Shown here: positions 8,376 to 16,751 of the stretch, in pieces
Numbering within the stretch: the first letter of the stretch is position 1
Layout: each line of letters opens with the position of its first letter
DNA from: QHXQ01 sp038322995
GTDB lineage: Bacteria; Acidobacteriota; Blastocatellia; Pyrinomonadales; Pyrinomonadaceae
DNA length: 64,000 nucleotides
Direction of reading: 5' to 3'
Assembly: GCA_038322995.1 (NCBI GenBank)
Contig: JBBQGM010000005.1
Location: forward strand, 32,864-96,863
Position numbers and translations under genes: made by a program
Notes under the pieces: generated by a model
What the model was told of the DNA's origin: nothing
What the model saw: only the letters and a program-made list of their open reading frames with translations
The model's database searches: none

Positions 8376-8382
8376 TGCACGC

Positions 8383-9207
8383 ATGTTACTGGCGCAGACA
8401 GCGAGGCGGGCGGTGTGGCGGCCGTTGTTTGAGTTGCCGCGCCGATTCGAGTTGATCGAGTCGTTGGTGCGGCGCGAGTTGGCGGCGCGTTATCGCGGTT
8501 CAGTGCTGGGCGTGGTGTGGGCGGTCGTGACGCCGGCCGTGATGATCGCGATCTACACATTCATCTTCGCGGGCCTGTTCGGGGCGCGCTTCGGCTCGCG
8601 CGGCACAACGTGGGACTATGCGCTCTATCTGTTCTGTGGACTGCTGCCGTGGACGACGTTTCAAGAATCGGCGCAGCGCGCGGCGGACGTGATCGGCGCA
8701 CACGCGAACCTTGTCAAGCGCGTTGTTTTCCCGCTCGAGGCCTTGCCGGTCGCGGGCGTGCTGGCGGCGTGCTTCACGCAACTGTGCGGCACACTCGTGC
8801 TGCTCGGGGCCACGCTCGTGATTCATCGGGAGTTGCACGCGAGCATTTTGTGGTGGCCCCTGCTCATGGTGCCGCAGTTGTTAGCGACGTTGGGCGCGGC
8901 ATGGCTGTTCGCTTCGCTCGGCGTGTTCTTGCGCGACACGGGGCAGGCGCTCGGCCTCATCCTCGTCGCGTGGATGTTTCTGACGCCGATCATCTATCCC
9001 GAATCGGTGGTGCCGCCGCGCTTCCAGCCGTTCATCAACGCGAACCCATTCACGCCGCTCGTGCGCAACTACCGGCGCATCCTGCTCGAAGGCGCACCGC
9101 CCGACTGGCGCGGGTTGCTCTACTTCACCGTGTTCGCGCTCGCCCTCTTCCTCGGCGGCTATTGGTGGTTCGCCAAGACCCGGCGCAGTTTTGCTGATGT
9201 GATCTGA
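8383..9207 (+). CDS. ABC transporter permease, polysaccharide export (Wzm type)
   Basis: This 274-residue membrane protein should form the channel for the Wzt-type ATPase encoded at 5407-6714. The N-terminal FELIESLVRRELAARYRGS amphipathic helix followed by LGVVWAVVTPAVMIAIYTFI is the hallmark of ABC2 polysaccharide exporters. About six hydrophobic segments follow, ending with LLYFTVFALALFLGGYWWF and the short cytoplasmic tail KTRRSFADVI. A longer open frame begins upstream at 8062, but the family start is the ATG at 8383, directly downstream of a good promoter. The gene is divergent from the ATPase gene and continues into the next gene with a 4-bp gap. Confidence 0.92.
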   Translation: MLLAQTARRAVWRPLFELPRRFELIESLVRRELAARYRGSVLGVVWAVVTPAVMIAIYTFIFAGLFGARFGSRGTTWDYALYLFCGLLPWTTFQESAQRAADVIGAHANLVKRVVFPLEALPVAGVLAACFTQLCGTLVLLGATLVIHRELHASILWWPLLMVPQLLATLGAAWLFASLGVFLRDTGQALGLILVAWMFLTPIIYPESVVPPRFQPFINANPFTPLVRNYRRILLEGAPPDWRGLLYFTVFALALFLGGYWWFAKTRRSFADVI

Positions 9208-9211
9208 CAAG

Positions 9212-10462
9212 ATGAAGTACGCAGCCAGCCGCAGGGACACGCAGCCGGCGCAGCGCAACTCGCCGAAACGAATGCGGGCCGTTGCGCTCAGCATCGTTTT
9301 CTTCTTTAGCCTGCAAACGGGTAGCGTGCGTGTGCAATCGGCACATGCCCGTGTGCGTCCGGCCAGCGCCGCCCGTCCGCTCTGGCCCGGCGCGCGGTTC
9401 ACCGAGGCAGATCGGCTGCGGGCGCTCCGGCGCGGCCTGAGTTTTATCTATCGCAGCGCGCGCGACCGCGCCAACTTCGCGGCCTATGGCGGCGATTATC
9501 TCTGGTGCTTCTACACGCTCTCAGCCGCGGTTGACGATGAAGCGGAAAGCCGCACGGCGCATCGCATGGGCGTTGAGCGTGCGCGCCTGTGGCACACGCA
9601 GCACCGCACCTTGCCGGCGGACGCGGACGCCGCGACCATCGCGGCGTTCGTCTTTGGCAACGACGCGGCGGACAGTCTGGGCTTGCGCGACGAACGCATG
9701 AAACGCGCGCTCCGGCGCGCGGCCCGGCCATTTTCAGCCCGCGCTTATCTGCTGTTCGATCCCTTGACCGAACCGCCGCCGGGGGACGTGCCCAACGCAT
9801 GCGAGTACGATGGTGCGGAGCATGCGCGCGGGACGTTAGCTTGCCGCGTCTGCCATCGGCCCTTGCAGCCAAGGACGCGCTACGACGTGTGGTACGACGC
9901 GCTCATCACCGCTTACGTCGGCGACCGCTACGGCGTCATGCTCGGCGCGCACTACGGGGATGTGCTGAGATGGTTGCCGACGTTGCGTCCATATCCTGAC
10001 CACACGCGCGTGCAAGGTAATGAATTTTACGATGCCGTCTACGCCATCACGCACGTCGTCTACACGTTGAATCATTACAATCAATCCCGCCTGTCGCCGC
10101 GCCTGCTGCCCGTTGAATATGCGTTCCTACACGCGCACCTGCGCGCCGCCGTCGCGCTCAAAGACACGGACATGCTCGGTGAGATGATGGACTCGCTCCG
10201 TGCTTTCGGCGTGAACGAAACCGATCCGGCCCTGCGCGCGGCGATTGACTTCTATCTGGCCGCGCAAAACCCCGATGGCAGTTGGGGCGACCTGCATGCG
10301 GCCGACATCTACGACCGCTATCATCCGACGTGGAACGCCGTCGCCGGCCTCAGCCACTACGCCTGGCGCAACGCCGGCTTGAGTCATCCCGAACTCAACC
10401 CGCTTCTTGAGCAATGGGTGAAAGAAAACGCGGAACGCGGAACACAGAACACGCACCGCTGA
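9212..10462 (+). CDS. Secreted protein with predicted alpha/alpha-toroid fold, function unknown
   Basis: The 416-residue protein has a basic N-terminus and a hydrophobic signal segment (about 21-38, VALSIVFFFSLQTGS), so it is probably exported. The rest is helical. The C-terminal part has a QNPDGSWGDL motif followed by YHPTWNAVAGL, which recalls the QW-type repeats of terpene-cyclase and prenyltransferase toroids. In the middle, CRVCHRPL and a nearby upstream cysteine could bind metal. It starts 4 bp after the permease gene and ends 19 bp before a convergent O-antigen-ligase-like gene, so a role in surface glycan processing is plausible but unproven. No catalytic family can be assigned. Confidence 0.72.
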   Translation: MKYAASRRDTQPAQRNSPKRMRAVALSIVFFFSLQTGSVRVQSAHARVRPASAARPLWPGARFTEADRLRALRRGLSFIYRSARDRANFAAYGGDYLWCFYTLSAAVDDEAESRTAHRMGVERARLWHTQHRTLPADADAATIAAFVFGNDAADSLGLRDERMKRALRRAARPFSARAYLLFDPLTEPPPGDVPNACEYDGAEHARGTLACRVCHRPLQPRTRYDVWYDALITAYVGDRYGVMLGAHYGDVLRWLPTLRPYPDHTRVQGNEFYDAVYAITHVVYTLNHYNQSRLSPRLLPVEYAFLHAHLRAAVALKDTDMLGEMMDSLRAFGVNETDPALRAAIDFYLAAQNPDGSWGDLHAADIYDRYHPTWNAVAGLSHYAWRNAGLSHPELNPLLEQWVKENAERGTQNTHR

Positions 10463-10481
10463 GCTAAAATCAGTTTGGCTT

Positions 10482-12026
10482 TCAGTCATCGTTTGTTCGC
10501 ACGACCGCGCCCATTAACCACCAGAGCAGCAGTGTCACCTCGGCATCGCCGAAGTTGTAGTTGACGAGCGAACTGGCAAAGAGGCCGGCGAGCGCGCCGG
10601 TTGCGCCGAGGAGGAGACCGTGGGCGGCTGCGTCATCTGCCGCGCGCCATTGTCGTTCGGCGCGCGTGGTGTAGCGCCAGAAAGTGTGGATGAGCCAGAG
10701 CCAGAGGAGGAGCGCGGGCAGACCGCGGTCGAAGGCGAGTTGGAGCGGCGTCGAGTGCGCGTGCAGCATGTCCGTGCCGGGAAAGCCCCACTCGTGCCAG
10801 TGGAGGTGGACTGCGTCCATGCCGTGCCCGAAGATGGGATGTAGGGGAATGCGCGCGAGCGTCTGGCGCGCGACTTCGCGCCGCAGTTGCGCGCTGTCGT
10901 CCTGTAAGCTTAGTGCGCCGCTCGCGCGGGTGCGCCAGACCGCGCCCGCGCCAAGCGCGCAGACCAGCGCGACCACGCACAACACGGCTATGCGCGCCCG
11001 CGCCGGTGCGCCCGTGCGCCAGCGCAATAGCACCACGCATGCGCCGATGACGAAGGCGCACAATACTGTGCGCATGGCCGTGAGCGCGATCCCGATAGCT
11101 AATAGCACGAAAGCGACGGTGTAGAGCGCGATGAGCAGGCGCATGCGGGCGGCGCGGCGTTGGCGACACGCGAGCGCGCCGCCGAGCGCGAGTTGGGCGA
11201 GGATTTGCAGCAGTTCGGCGAAGGTCTCGTAGTGGCGCGTCCAGCCTGAGGCGCGGAAGCGGTGTGTGCGGTGTGTGCCGGAGAGACCGGCGGGCGGCGA
11301 CGAGTTTTTAAGTTCATCCGTTACCAACGGCCCTGTCCATTCGGCGTGCTCACCGTGTGTAATGACGCTCAGCCGCAAAGGTGCGCCGGTCGGTGCGCGC
11401 GTGATCTCGGTCGCCAACTCGGCCGGCGAGTTCACGCGCTGATCATTGACGCGCCAGATGGCGTCGCCCGGTTGCAGTTGCGTCGTCGCGCGCAACGGAC
11501 TGGCGGGCGCTATCGTCTCGATGATCACGCCGCGCCCGCGCACTGTCTCAATGATGCTCCACAGCACGCCCGCGCTGGCCGACGTGAGCAGCACGCCGGT
11601 GAGTAGGATGGCGGTGCGGCGCGTCAGCATGGCCTGCACGCAGTAGTAGATGAGAAAGGTACTGACGGCGATGAGTTTCAGCAGACTGATGCGCGGCTCG
11701 GCGGAGCAGAGGGCGGATACGACGCTCCACCCGCAGAGGAGCCAGAGCGGGAGATCGAGCGGCGTGCGTTTGAGACCTGTGCGCCGGGTGACGAGCGTGC
11801 GCACGAGCCAGCCGAGCACGACGAGCGATAAGCCGACCCACGACGCCGCAATCGAGTGCGGCGCGAAGATGGCGTAGAGGCCCAGCCCGACAAGCGCCGT
11901 GCGCGTTGCGAGTCGCGCGGTGAAAGAGTCGGGGGTTGTGGTCAAAATTGGCAAGTTGTCAGGCAAGTGGCCCGCGTTTGTCCTTCGGCGTGTGGTAAGT
12001 ATGCATGGCAAACCTGTTGATAACAA
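10482..12026 (-). CDS. O-antigen ligase/polymerase-like membrane protein with embedded PDZ-like domain
   Basis: About 514 residues with some ten hydrophobic segments. The Wzy_C/O-antigen-ligase region near 395-445 has HPIFGHGMDAVHLHWHEW followed by the HAHST motif and LAFDRGLPALLLW, as expected for an enzyme that joins or polymerises lipid-linked glycans on the periplasmic face. Between two membrane segments (about 165-235) is a PDZ-like insert with LQPGDAIWRVNDQRVNSPAE, which is not normal for this family. The start is uncertain: a TTG at 12026 is given, and several further TTG codons lie before the first membrane segment. It faces the plus-strand permease cluster tail-to-tail. Confidence 0.8.
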   Translation of the reverse strand: MLSTGLPCILTTRRRTNAGHLPDNLPILTTTPDSFTARLATRTALVGLGLYAIFAPHSIAASWVGLSLVVLGWLVRTLVTRRTGLKRTPLDLPLWLLCGWSVVSALCSAEPRISLLKLIAVSTFLIYYCVQAMLTRRTAILLTGVLLTSASAGVLWSIIETVRGRGVIIETIAPASPLRATTQLQPGDAIWRVNDQRVNSPAELATEITRAPTGAPLRLSVITHGEHAEWTGPLVTDELKNSSPPAGLSGTHRTHRFRASGWTRHYETFAELLQILAQLALGGALACRQRRAARMRLLIALYTVAFVLLAIGIALTAMRTVLCAFVIGACVVLLRWRTGAPARARIAVLCVVALVCALGAGAVWRTRASGALSLQDDSAQLRREVARQTLARIPLHPIFGHGMDAVHLHWHEWGFPGTDMLHAHSTPLQLAFDRGLPALLLWLWLIHTFWRYTTRAERQWRAADDAAAHGLLLGATGALAGLFASSLVNYNFGDAEVTLLLWWLMGAVVRTNDD

Positions 12027-12328
12027 ACACCGTGGCCCGTTCTTGGCCGTGGTTGCCTGCGCACCTTAACGTCTCTGCGTGCGGTTGTTCTTTTACCTGC
12101 AAGAACCACTCGCCAAGGCGCAAAGGCGCAAAGAAAATGATGCCAAAATGGATTGTTGACGCTGATTGACCGCGCGTGCTAACTTGGAATTTGCCCGGCA
12201 CCTACGGATGGGCTTGAAGGCCCGCGGGGCAAAATTCTACCGGGCGCAATCACAGTTTCACTAGGTCGGTCTCCTTCGCTCCGCCCGCCAGCGTCCGTGT
12301 CCCCCGTGTCACGCCAGTTTAATTCTTC
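12027..12328. other. Non-coding gap with short hairpin and GGCGCAAA repeats
   Basis: No gene is supported here. It holds a GTTCTT/AAGAAC hairpin (12087-12106) and an imperfect CGCCAAGGCGCAAAGGCGCAAAG run (12111-12133), reminiscent of the heptamer hairpins elsewhere but with 8-bp spacing. It separates two divergently transcribed genes, so promoters are expected, but none near consensus was found. Confidence 0.5.
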
Positions 12329-14821
12329 ATGGCATTCGATAAGGCAAAGGCTGTTAGCGCGGCTGAGAAGTTTCTTGCGCAGGGCAAGATCGCCGCCGCC
12401 GTGCAGGAGTATCGCCGCATCGCGGACGCGGACGCGGACGATTTCACCGCGCTCAACACGCTCGGCGATCTCTACGCGCGGCTCGATAAACAGACGGAAG
12501 CTATCGAGTGCTTCGTACTCGTCGCCGACCATTATCGCGAGCAGGGTTTCGCGCTCAAAGCCATCGCGATCTACAAGAAGGTCGCGCGCTTGCGCCCCAA
12601 CGAGTTGAGCGTCGCGCAACGACTGGCCGTGCTCTATGAACAACAGGGTCTGATTGTCGAGGCCCGCGCGCAGTATCTGCTCATCGCCGACGTTTGCATG
12701 CGCGCCAAACTGACGCGCGACGCGCTCGAGGCCCTGCGCCGCACGGCCGATCTCGATCCGCAGAACGCCGACATCCGCCTACGGCTCGCCGAAGGCTTTA
12801 TGCGCGAAGGCATGCACGACGAAGCGGCCGCCGCCTTCGCCGAAGCGGGCACGCGCCTGCATGTGCGCAGCGACTATCAGGGTGCGCTGCGCTCCTTCAC
12901 GTTGGCGCGCGAGCTGCGCCCCTACAGCCACGAGATTCTGCAAGGGCTGGTGGACGCGAACATCGCGCTCGGCGCGAATGAAGAGGCCGCCGCCATCCTG
13001 GAGGAAGCGGTCGCGCAAGCGCCCGCCGCTGCCGAATTGCACGCGATGCTGGCGCGCGTCTATCTCGACGCCGAAGACGCGCCCGCCGCTGACCGTGCCA
13101 CGCAGCAACTCGTCAACGCCGATCTGGCCAACTACCCGCTGCTGTTCGAGGTCGCACAACTCTACTTGCAACAGGGCGATGGTCTGAACGCCGTGCGCAC
13201 GCTTACGCGCGCCGTCGAGCCGGCGCTGGCGAAACGCCAGGAGAAGACGCTGCTTGAGTTGTTGAATCAGGCGCTGGCGCGCGACCCGGAAAACGTCGAA
13301 GCGTTGCGCCTGCTGTTGCGTATCTACACGTGGCAGCGCGACGACGACCGCATGCGCGTCGCGCTCGAACGACTCGCCGAAGCCGCGCAGGCGCAACAAC
13401 TCCACGACGAAGAACGCAACGCGCTCGAACATCTCGTCCGCCTCGTGCCCTTCGATCAGGGTTACGCCGAACGCCTCTCCGCGCTCAACGAAATGCTCGG
13501 CACGGACATGACCCGCCTGGAAGCAGCACAGGATGAGAGCCGCCTGCCGTTCGCTGCCGGTGCGCCAACGGAGACACTGCCACCCGCGCCCGCAACGGCC
13601 CCGCCGGACACAGCCACATTGAATGCGGGCCTGCCGGACATGGCCGCGCCGGTCGTGGCGGAAGCGCCGGCTTTCGGCAGTTTGTTCGAGACCAATAGCG
13701 GCGCAACTGATTTGTTCACCGTGCCGCCCGCGCCGGTCAGTGCGCCGTCCGCCACGCAGGCGAGTGAGTTTGAGTGGCACACAATCGAGCCGGCCGAACC
13801 GGAACGGCCCGCCGATCCGAGTGCGTCGTTCGCCGACCTGAACGCCGAGTTGGCCGACACGGGCGAGCCTGCGGCGGTGGAGTTCGCCGTCACCATCGAC
13901 GCGGACGAGGAGCATGAGGTACACGTCACGAACCCGCTCGCCACGCCGGGTGGCAGCGACAGCGGCGATGACGGGCGCGTGCAGGCGTTGCTCGCGCAAG
14001 AATTAGAGAGCGTCGATTATTATCTCGCGCAAGGCTACACAGACATTGCGCGCGATACGCTCGACATGCTTGAACGGCAGTACGGCGCAAGCCCCGAACT
14101 AAGCGCCCGGCGGCGGCAATTGCAAACAGCGGCCACGCCCGTTGCAGTCGATCAGGTGGCCGCCGCCACGCCGAGCTTCGAGTCGTGGCCCACCACGCCG
14201 GCCAACGCAAGTCATAACCAAACAGACGCGGCAGGCGCTGACGAGGCCGCAATTACTTTCGACCTGCCTGTTGCGCCGGCCGCACCCACACCCACACCCG
14301 CAGACGGCATACAGGCGCAAGCAGGCCCCGTTGCGCCGGCCGGCGCGGCCGCGCATGATGCCAGTCTCGCCGCCGTCTTCGCCGAGTTCCGCGACTCGGT
14401 TGAAGACGACGAAACGGAAACAGCCGCCGACTTCGAGACGCACTACAACACGGGGCTGGCCTACATGGAGATGGGCATGCTCGATCTGGCCATCGAAGAG
14501 TTTCAGACGGCCGTCGCGCTCGTCGCCCCGGCCGACAGCACGGCGCGCTATCTGCAATGCTGCAACCTGCTCGGCCATTGCTTCATGCAACAGCAATTGC
14601 CCCGCGCCGCCGTCATCTGGTTCAAGAAAGGCTTGGCCGCGCCCGGCCACGACGAAGAAGAATATCAGGCCCTGCGCTATGAACTCGGCCACGCCTACGA
14701 GCAGATGGGCGACCTCGACCGCGCCGTCAATACCTTCCAGGAAGTTTACGGCACAGACATCTCCTATCGCGGCGTTGGTGACAAGCTGAAAGAACTACAA
14801 GCGCAACGAACAACAAAGTAG
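12329..14821 (+). CDS. Large cytoplasmic TPR-repeat protein
   Basis: This 830-residue protein starts with MAFDKAKAVSAAEKFLAQGK and has no signal peptide. Residues 5-400 carry about eight tetratricopeptide-type helical pairs (for example FTALNTLGDLYARLDKQTEA). Residues 410-560 and 605-690 are Pro/Ala/Thr-rich, low-complexity linkers around a short helical island (VDYYLAQGYTDIARDTLDML). The C-terminal 130 residues return to TPRs (FETHYNTGLAYMEMGMLDLA). The layout suggests a protein-protein scaffold, similar in build to tandem-TPR proteins found near motility or secretion genes in other phyla, but no such genes are adjacent. The start is the ATG at 12329. Confidence 0.85.
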   Translation: MAFDKAKAVSAAEKFLAQGKIAAAVQEYRRIADADADDFTALNTLGDLYARLDKQTEAIECFVLVADHYREQGFALKAIAIYKKVARLRPNELSVAQRLAVLYEQQGLIVEARAQYLLIADVCMRAKLTRDALEALRRTADLDPQNADIRLRLAEGFMREGMHDEAAAAFAEAGTRLHVRSDYQGALRSFTLARELRPYSHEILQGLVDANIALGANEEAAAILEEAVAQAPAAAELHAMLARVYLDAEDAPAADRATQQLVNADLANYPLLFEVAQLYLQQGDGLNAVRTLTRAVEPALAKRQEKTLLELLNQALARDPENVEALRLLLRIYTWQRDDDRMRVALERLAEAAQAQQLHDEERNALEHLVRLVPFDQGYAERLSALNEMLGTDMTRLEAAQDESRLPFAAGAPTETLPPAPATAPPDTATLNAGLPDMAAPVVAEAPAFGSLFETNSGATDLFTVPPAPVSAPSATQASEFEWHTIEPAEPERPADPSASFADLNAELADTGEPAAVEFAVTIDADEEHEVHVTNPLATPGGSDSGDDGRVQALLAQELESVDYYLAQGYTDIARDTLDMLERQYGASPELSARRRQLQTAATPVAVDQVAAATPSFESWPTTPANASHNQTDAAGADEAAITFDLPVAPAAPTPTPADGIQAQAGPVAPAGAAAHDASLAAVFAEFRDSVEDDETETAADFETHYNTGLAYMEMGMLDLAIEEFQTAVALVAPADSTARYLQCCNLLGHCFMQQQLPRAAVIWFKKGLAAPGHDEEEYQALRYELGHAYEQMGDLDRAVNTFQEVYGTDISYRGVGDKLKELQAQRTTK

Positions 14822-14823
14822 AA

Positions 14824-14901
14824 GTCAGAGGTCAGAGATTAGTGATCAGAGATCAGAGTTTGACTTTTCTAACCTCTGCCCTCTAACCTCTGACCTCTAA
14901 A
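14824..14901. repeat. Heptamer-unit hairpin (AGGTCAG family)
   Basis: Left arm 14824-14858 is five heptamers in strict register: GTCAGAG twice, ATTAGTG, then ATCAGAG twice. Right arm 14869-14901 is CTAACCT, CTGCCCT, CTAACCT, CTGACCT, CTAAA, the inverted complement. It fills the gap between the TPR gene and the next small gene. Confidence 0.9.
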
Positions 14902-14905
14902 GTTT

Positions 14906-15265
14906 ATGTCCGCGAAACTAACCGTCATCTTCTACATCGTGCTGTGCCTTGAAGCGGGCTTGGTGCTGACGTTCCTGCCCTGGGCGCATCCGTTCGGCCT
15001 CGCCGACTGGGGCGACAATTTTTTCCTCGTTTACGTAGCGCACAAGGCGGGGCTACCGGCGCTGCAACAGGCGGTCTCTTCGGGTTGGGCGCGTGGTGCA
15101 GTCACCGGCATCGGGCTGCTCAATTTCGCCCTGGCCTTCTGGGAGATCGCGCACTTTCGCCAGACCGTGCGCTCGCTGAGCGCGCAGACCGGTGCGCCCG
15201 CCGTCGTACATGCCGCAGACGTTAACACCGCCCCTCAGTTATCTAATCACGAGCGGCGCGACTAA
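14906..15265 (+). CDS. Small two-helix membrane protein
   Basis: A 119-residue protein with a first membrane segment at about 5-25 (VIFYIVLCLEAGLVLTFL) and a second near 68-85 (VTGIGLLNFALAFWEIAHF). The middle contains WGDNFFLVYVAHKAGLPALQ. I do not recognise a family. It lies between a heptamer hairpin and thiE, whose start it overlaps by 56 bp in another frame, so the two are probably cotranscribed. Functional connection with thiamine synthesis is not shown. Confidence 0.7.
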   Translation: MSAKLTVIFYIVLCLEAGLVLTFLPWAHPFGLADWGDNFFLVYVAHKAGLPALQQAVSSGWARGAVTGIGLLNFALAFWEIAHFRQTVRSLSAQTGAPAVVHAADVNTAPQLSNHERRD

Positions 15266-15884
15266 GCACACGACCACACCTGCGTGCGCCGAGTTCGTGC
15301 AAGTCCTCGCGCTCGTGCAAGCGGCCGTCCGGGCCGGCGTCACGCTCATTCAACTCCGCGAAAAACTTTTACGCCCGCGCGTACTGTTTGCCCTGACCGC
15401 CCGCGCCGCTGCCATCACCCGCGCCAGTGCGACGCGCCTCGTCGTCAACGACCGCGCCGATATTGCGCACACGGCCGGCGCGGACGGCGTCCATCTCAGC
15501 ACGCAATCGCTCACCGCCGCGCCAGTGCGCCGCGCCTTCAGCCCCGATTTCCTGATCGGCGTCTCGACGCACACGCTTGCTGAAGCGCAGTCCGCACGCG
15601 CTGAGGGAGCAGACTTCGTCGTCTTCGGCCCGGTCTTCGACACGCCCGCGAAGCGCGTCTATGGCGCACCGCTTGGTCTCGCGCAACTGCATGCGACAGC
15701 GGGCGCGCTTGCGCCCTTTCCCGTCATTGCGCTTGGCGGCATCACGCGCGCGAACATGCCCGATGCGCTCGCCGCAGGCGCGCGCGGCATCGCTGCTATC
15801 CGCCTCTTCGCCGACGCGGAGACGATAGCCGCAACCGTCCATGCTATGCAGTCCACGCGCACTGAAGTGCTGGGAAACAAGTAA
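15210..15884 (+). CDS. thiE: Thiamine phosphate synthase
   Basis: ThiE condenses the pyrimidine diphosphate (HMP-PP) with the thiazole phosphate to give thiamine monophosphate in the cytoplasm. The 224-residue TIM barrel shows the family landmarks: LIQLREKLL for pyrophosphate binding, VVNDRADIAHTAGADGVHLS, FVVFGPVFDTPAKRVYG for the phosphate loop, and FPVIALGGITRANM. The ATG at 15210 matches the family N-terminus better than the in-frame GTG at 15192. The upstream membrane-protein gene overlaps it. The HMP-P kinase gene thiD is 6.3 kb downstream on the same strand, so the pathway is present but not in one operon. Confidence 0.92.
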   Translation: MPQTLTPPLSYLITSGATKHTTTPACAEFVQVLALVQAAVRAGVTLIQLREKLLRPRVLFALTARAAAITRASATRLVVNDRADIAHTAGADGVHLSTQSLTAAPVRRAFSPDFLIGVSTHTLAEAQSARAEGADFVVFGPVFDTPAKRVYGAPLGLAQLHATAGALAPFPVIALGGITRANMPDALAAGARGIAAIRLFADAETIAATVHAMQSTRTEVLGNK

Positions 15885-15956
15885 CGGTGTGTTTTGCTTG
15901 GAGTGTCGGCCGCCGCGCACGTGTGGAGTGATTGTGCAGTTCGGTGTGATGTTTTG

Positions 15957-16748
15957 TTAAGCCACGGCGGGCGCGGTGAAACTTTGTACGTAGCTGCGGA
16001 TCAGCCGCGCCACGTCTGCGGGCGCTTCGAGCGGTAACAGATGACCTGCGTTCGCCACTGCGACGAGTTGCGCTGTGCGTATGCGCCGCACAATTTCGCG
16101 TTCCAGCAGGGCCGGCGGAAAATTCGGATCAGACGCGCCCGCGATGATGCCCACCGGCACGGCGATAGCCGGCATTTGCGCGGCGAGGTCTTCGCGGCTG
16201 CCGCCCTCAAGCCACGCCCGCCACGCCGCATGGGAGGCGCGCAAATTATCCGCTACCACTTCCGCCAGCAGCGCCGGGGCGAGCGGCTGAGCAGTGATTT
16301 TGTTGATCGCCTGTTCGATGGCGGCGCGGTCGCCGTAGGCCGCTAAAAAACTCGCCCGCGCATCCTCCGTCATCGGTTCGGGCGTGGGCGGCGACGGCGC
16401 GACGAGGATGAGCGCGGCCAGCCCGCGCGGGCGGCGGGCGGCGAGCGCGAGCGCGATCTTGCCGCCCATCGAATGGCCGACGAGGACGTAACGCTCCAGT
16501 TGCAACGCGGCAATCACCGCGGCGACATCATCGGCATAATCGCTGACGGTGATGTCTGTGGTAGGTGCGACGGAAGCGCCGAAGCCGCGCAAATCAGGGG
16601 CGACGCAATGATACTCGGCCGCGAGTTGGTTGCTGATCGCCGCCCACGCCTGCGCCGAGCCGCCGAAGTAGTGCAGCAACACGAGCGCCACGTCGCCCGC
16701 GCCCTGCTCGACAACGTGCAAGCCGATGTCGTTAACCGCACGCGCCAA
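15957..16748 (-). CDS. Alpha/beta-fold hydrolase
   Basis: A 263-residue soluble alpha/beta hydrolase. The oxyanion region is LVLLHYFGGSAQAW, the nucleophile elbow is VLVGHSMGGKIAL (Ser in GHSMG), the acid is likely in VGIIAGASDPNFP, and the catalytic histidine lies in ANAGHLLPLEAP near the C-terminus. The triad therefore looks complete. Substrate cannot be deduced; similarity is to general esterases and C-C hydrolases. The start is TTG at 16748, three bases after the stop of the GH1 gene, so the two genes are likely translated from one message and the enzyme may act on related glycoside or ester substrates. Confidence 0.88.
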   Translation of the reverse strand: MARAVNDIGLHVVEQGAGDVALVLLHYFGGSAQAWAAISNQLAAEYHCVAPDLRGFGASVAPTTDITVSDYADDVAAVIAALQLERYVLVGHSMGGKIALALAARRPRGLAALILVAPSPPTPEPMTEDARASFLAAYGDRAAIEQAINKITAQPLAPALLAEVVADNLRASHAAWRAWLEGGSREDLAAQMPAIAVPVGIIAGASDPNFPPALLEREIVRRIRTAQLVAVANAGHLLPLEAPADVARLIRSYVQSFTAPAVA

Positions 16749-16751
16749 GCT

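Noticed and set aside
8062..8382. Upstream extension of the Wzm-type permease frame
   Set aside because: It is antisense to hicB and lacks family similarity; the promoter and family start point to 8383.
12779..13999. Long minus-strand open frame opposite the TPR gene
   Set aside because: It is an antisense shadow of high-GC coding sequence; the plus-strand TPR protein has clear repeats and a sensible start.
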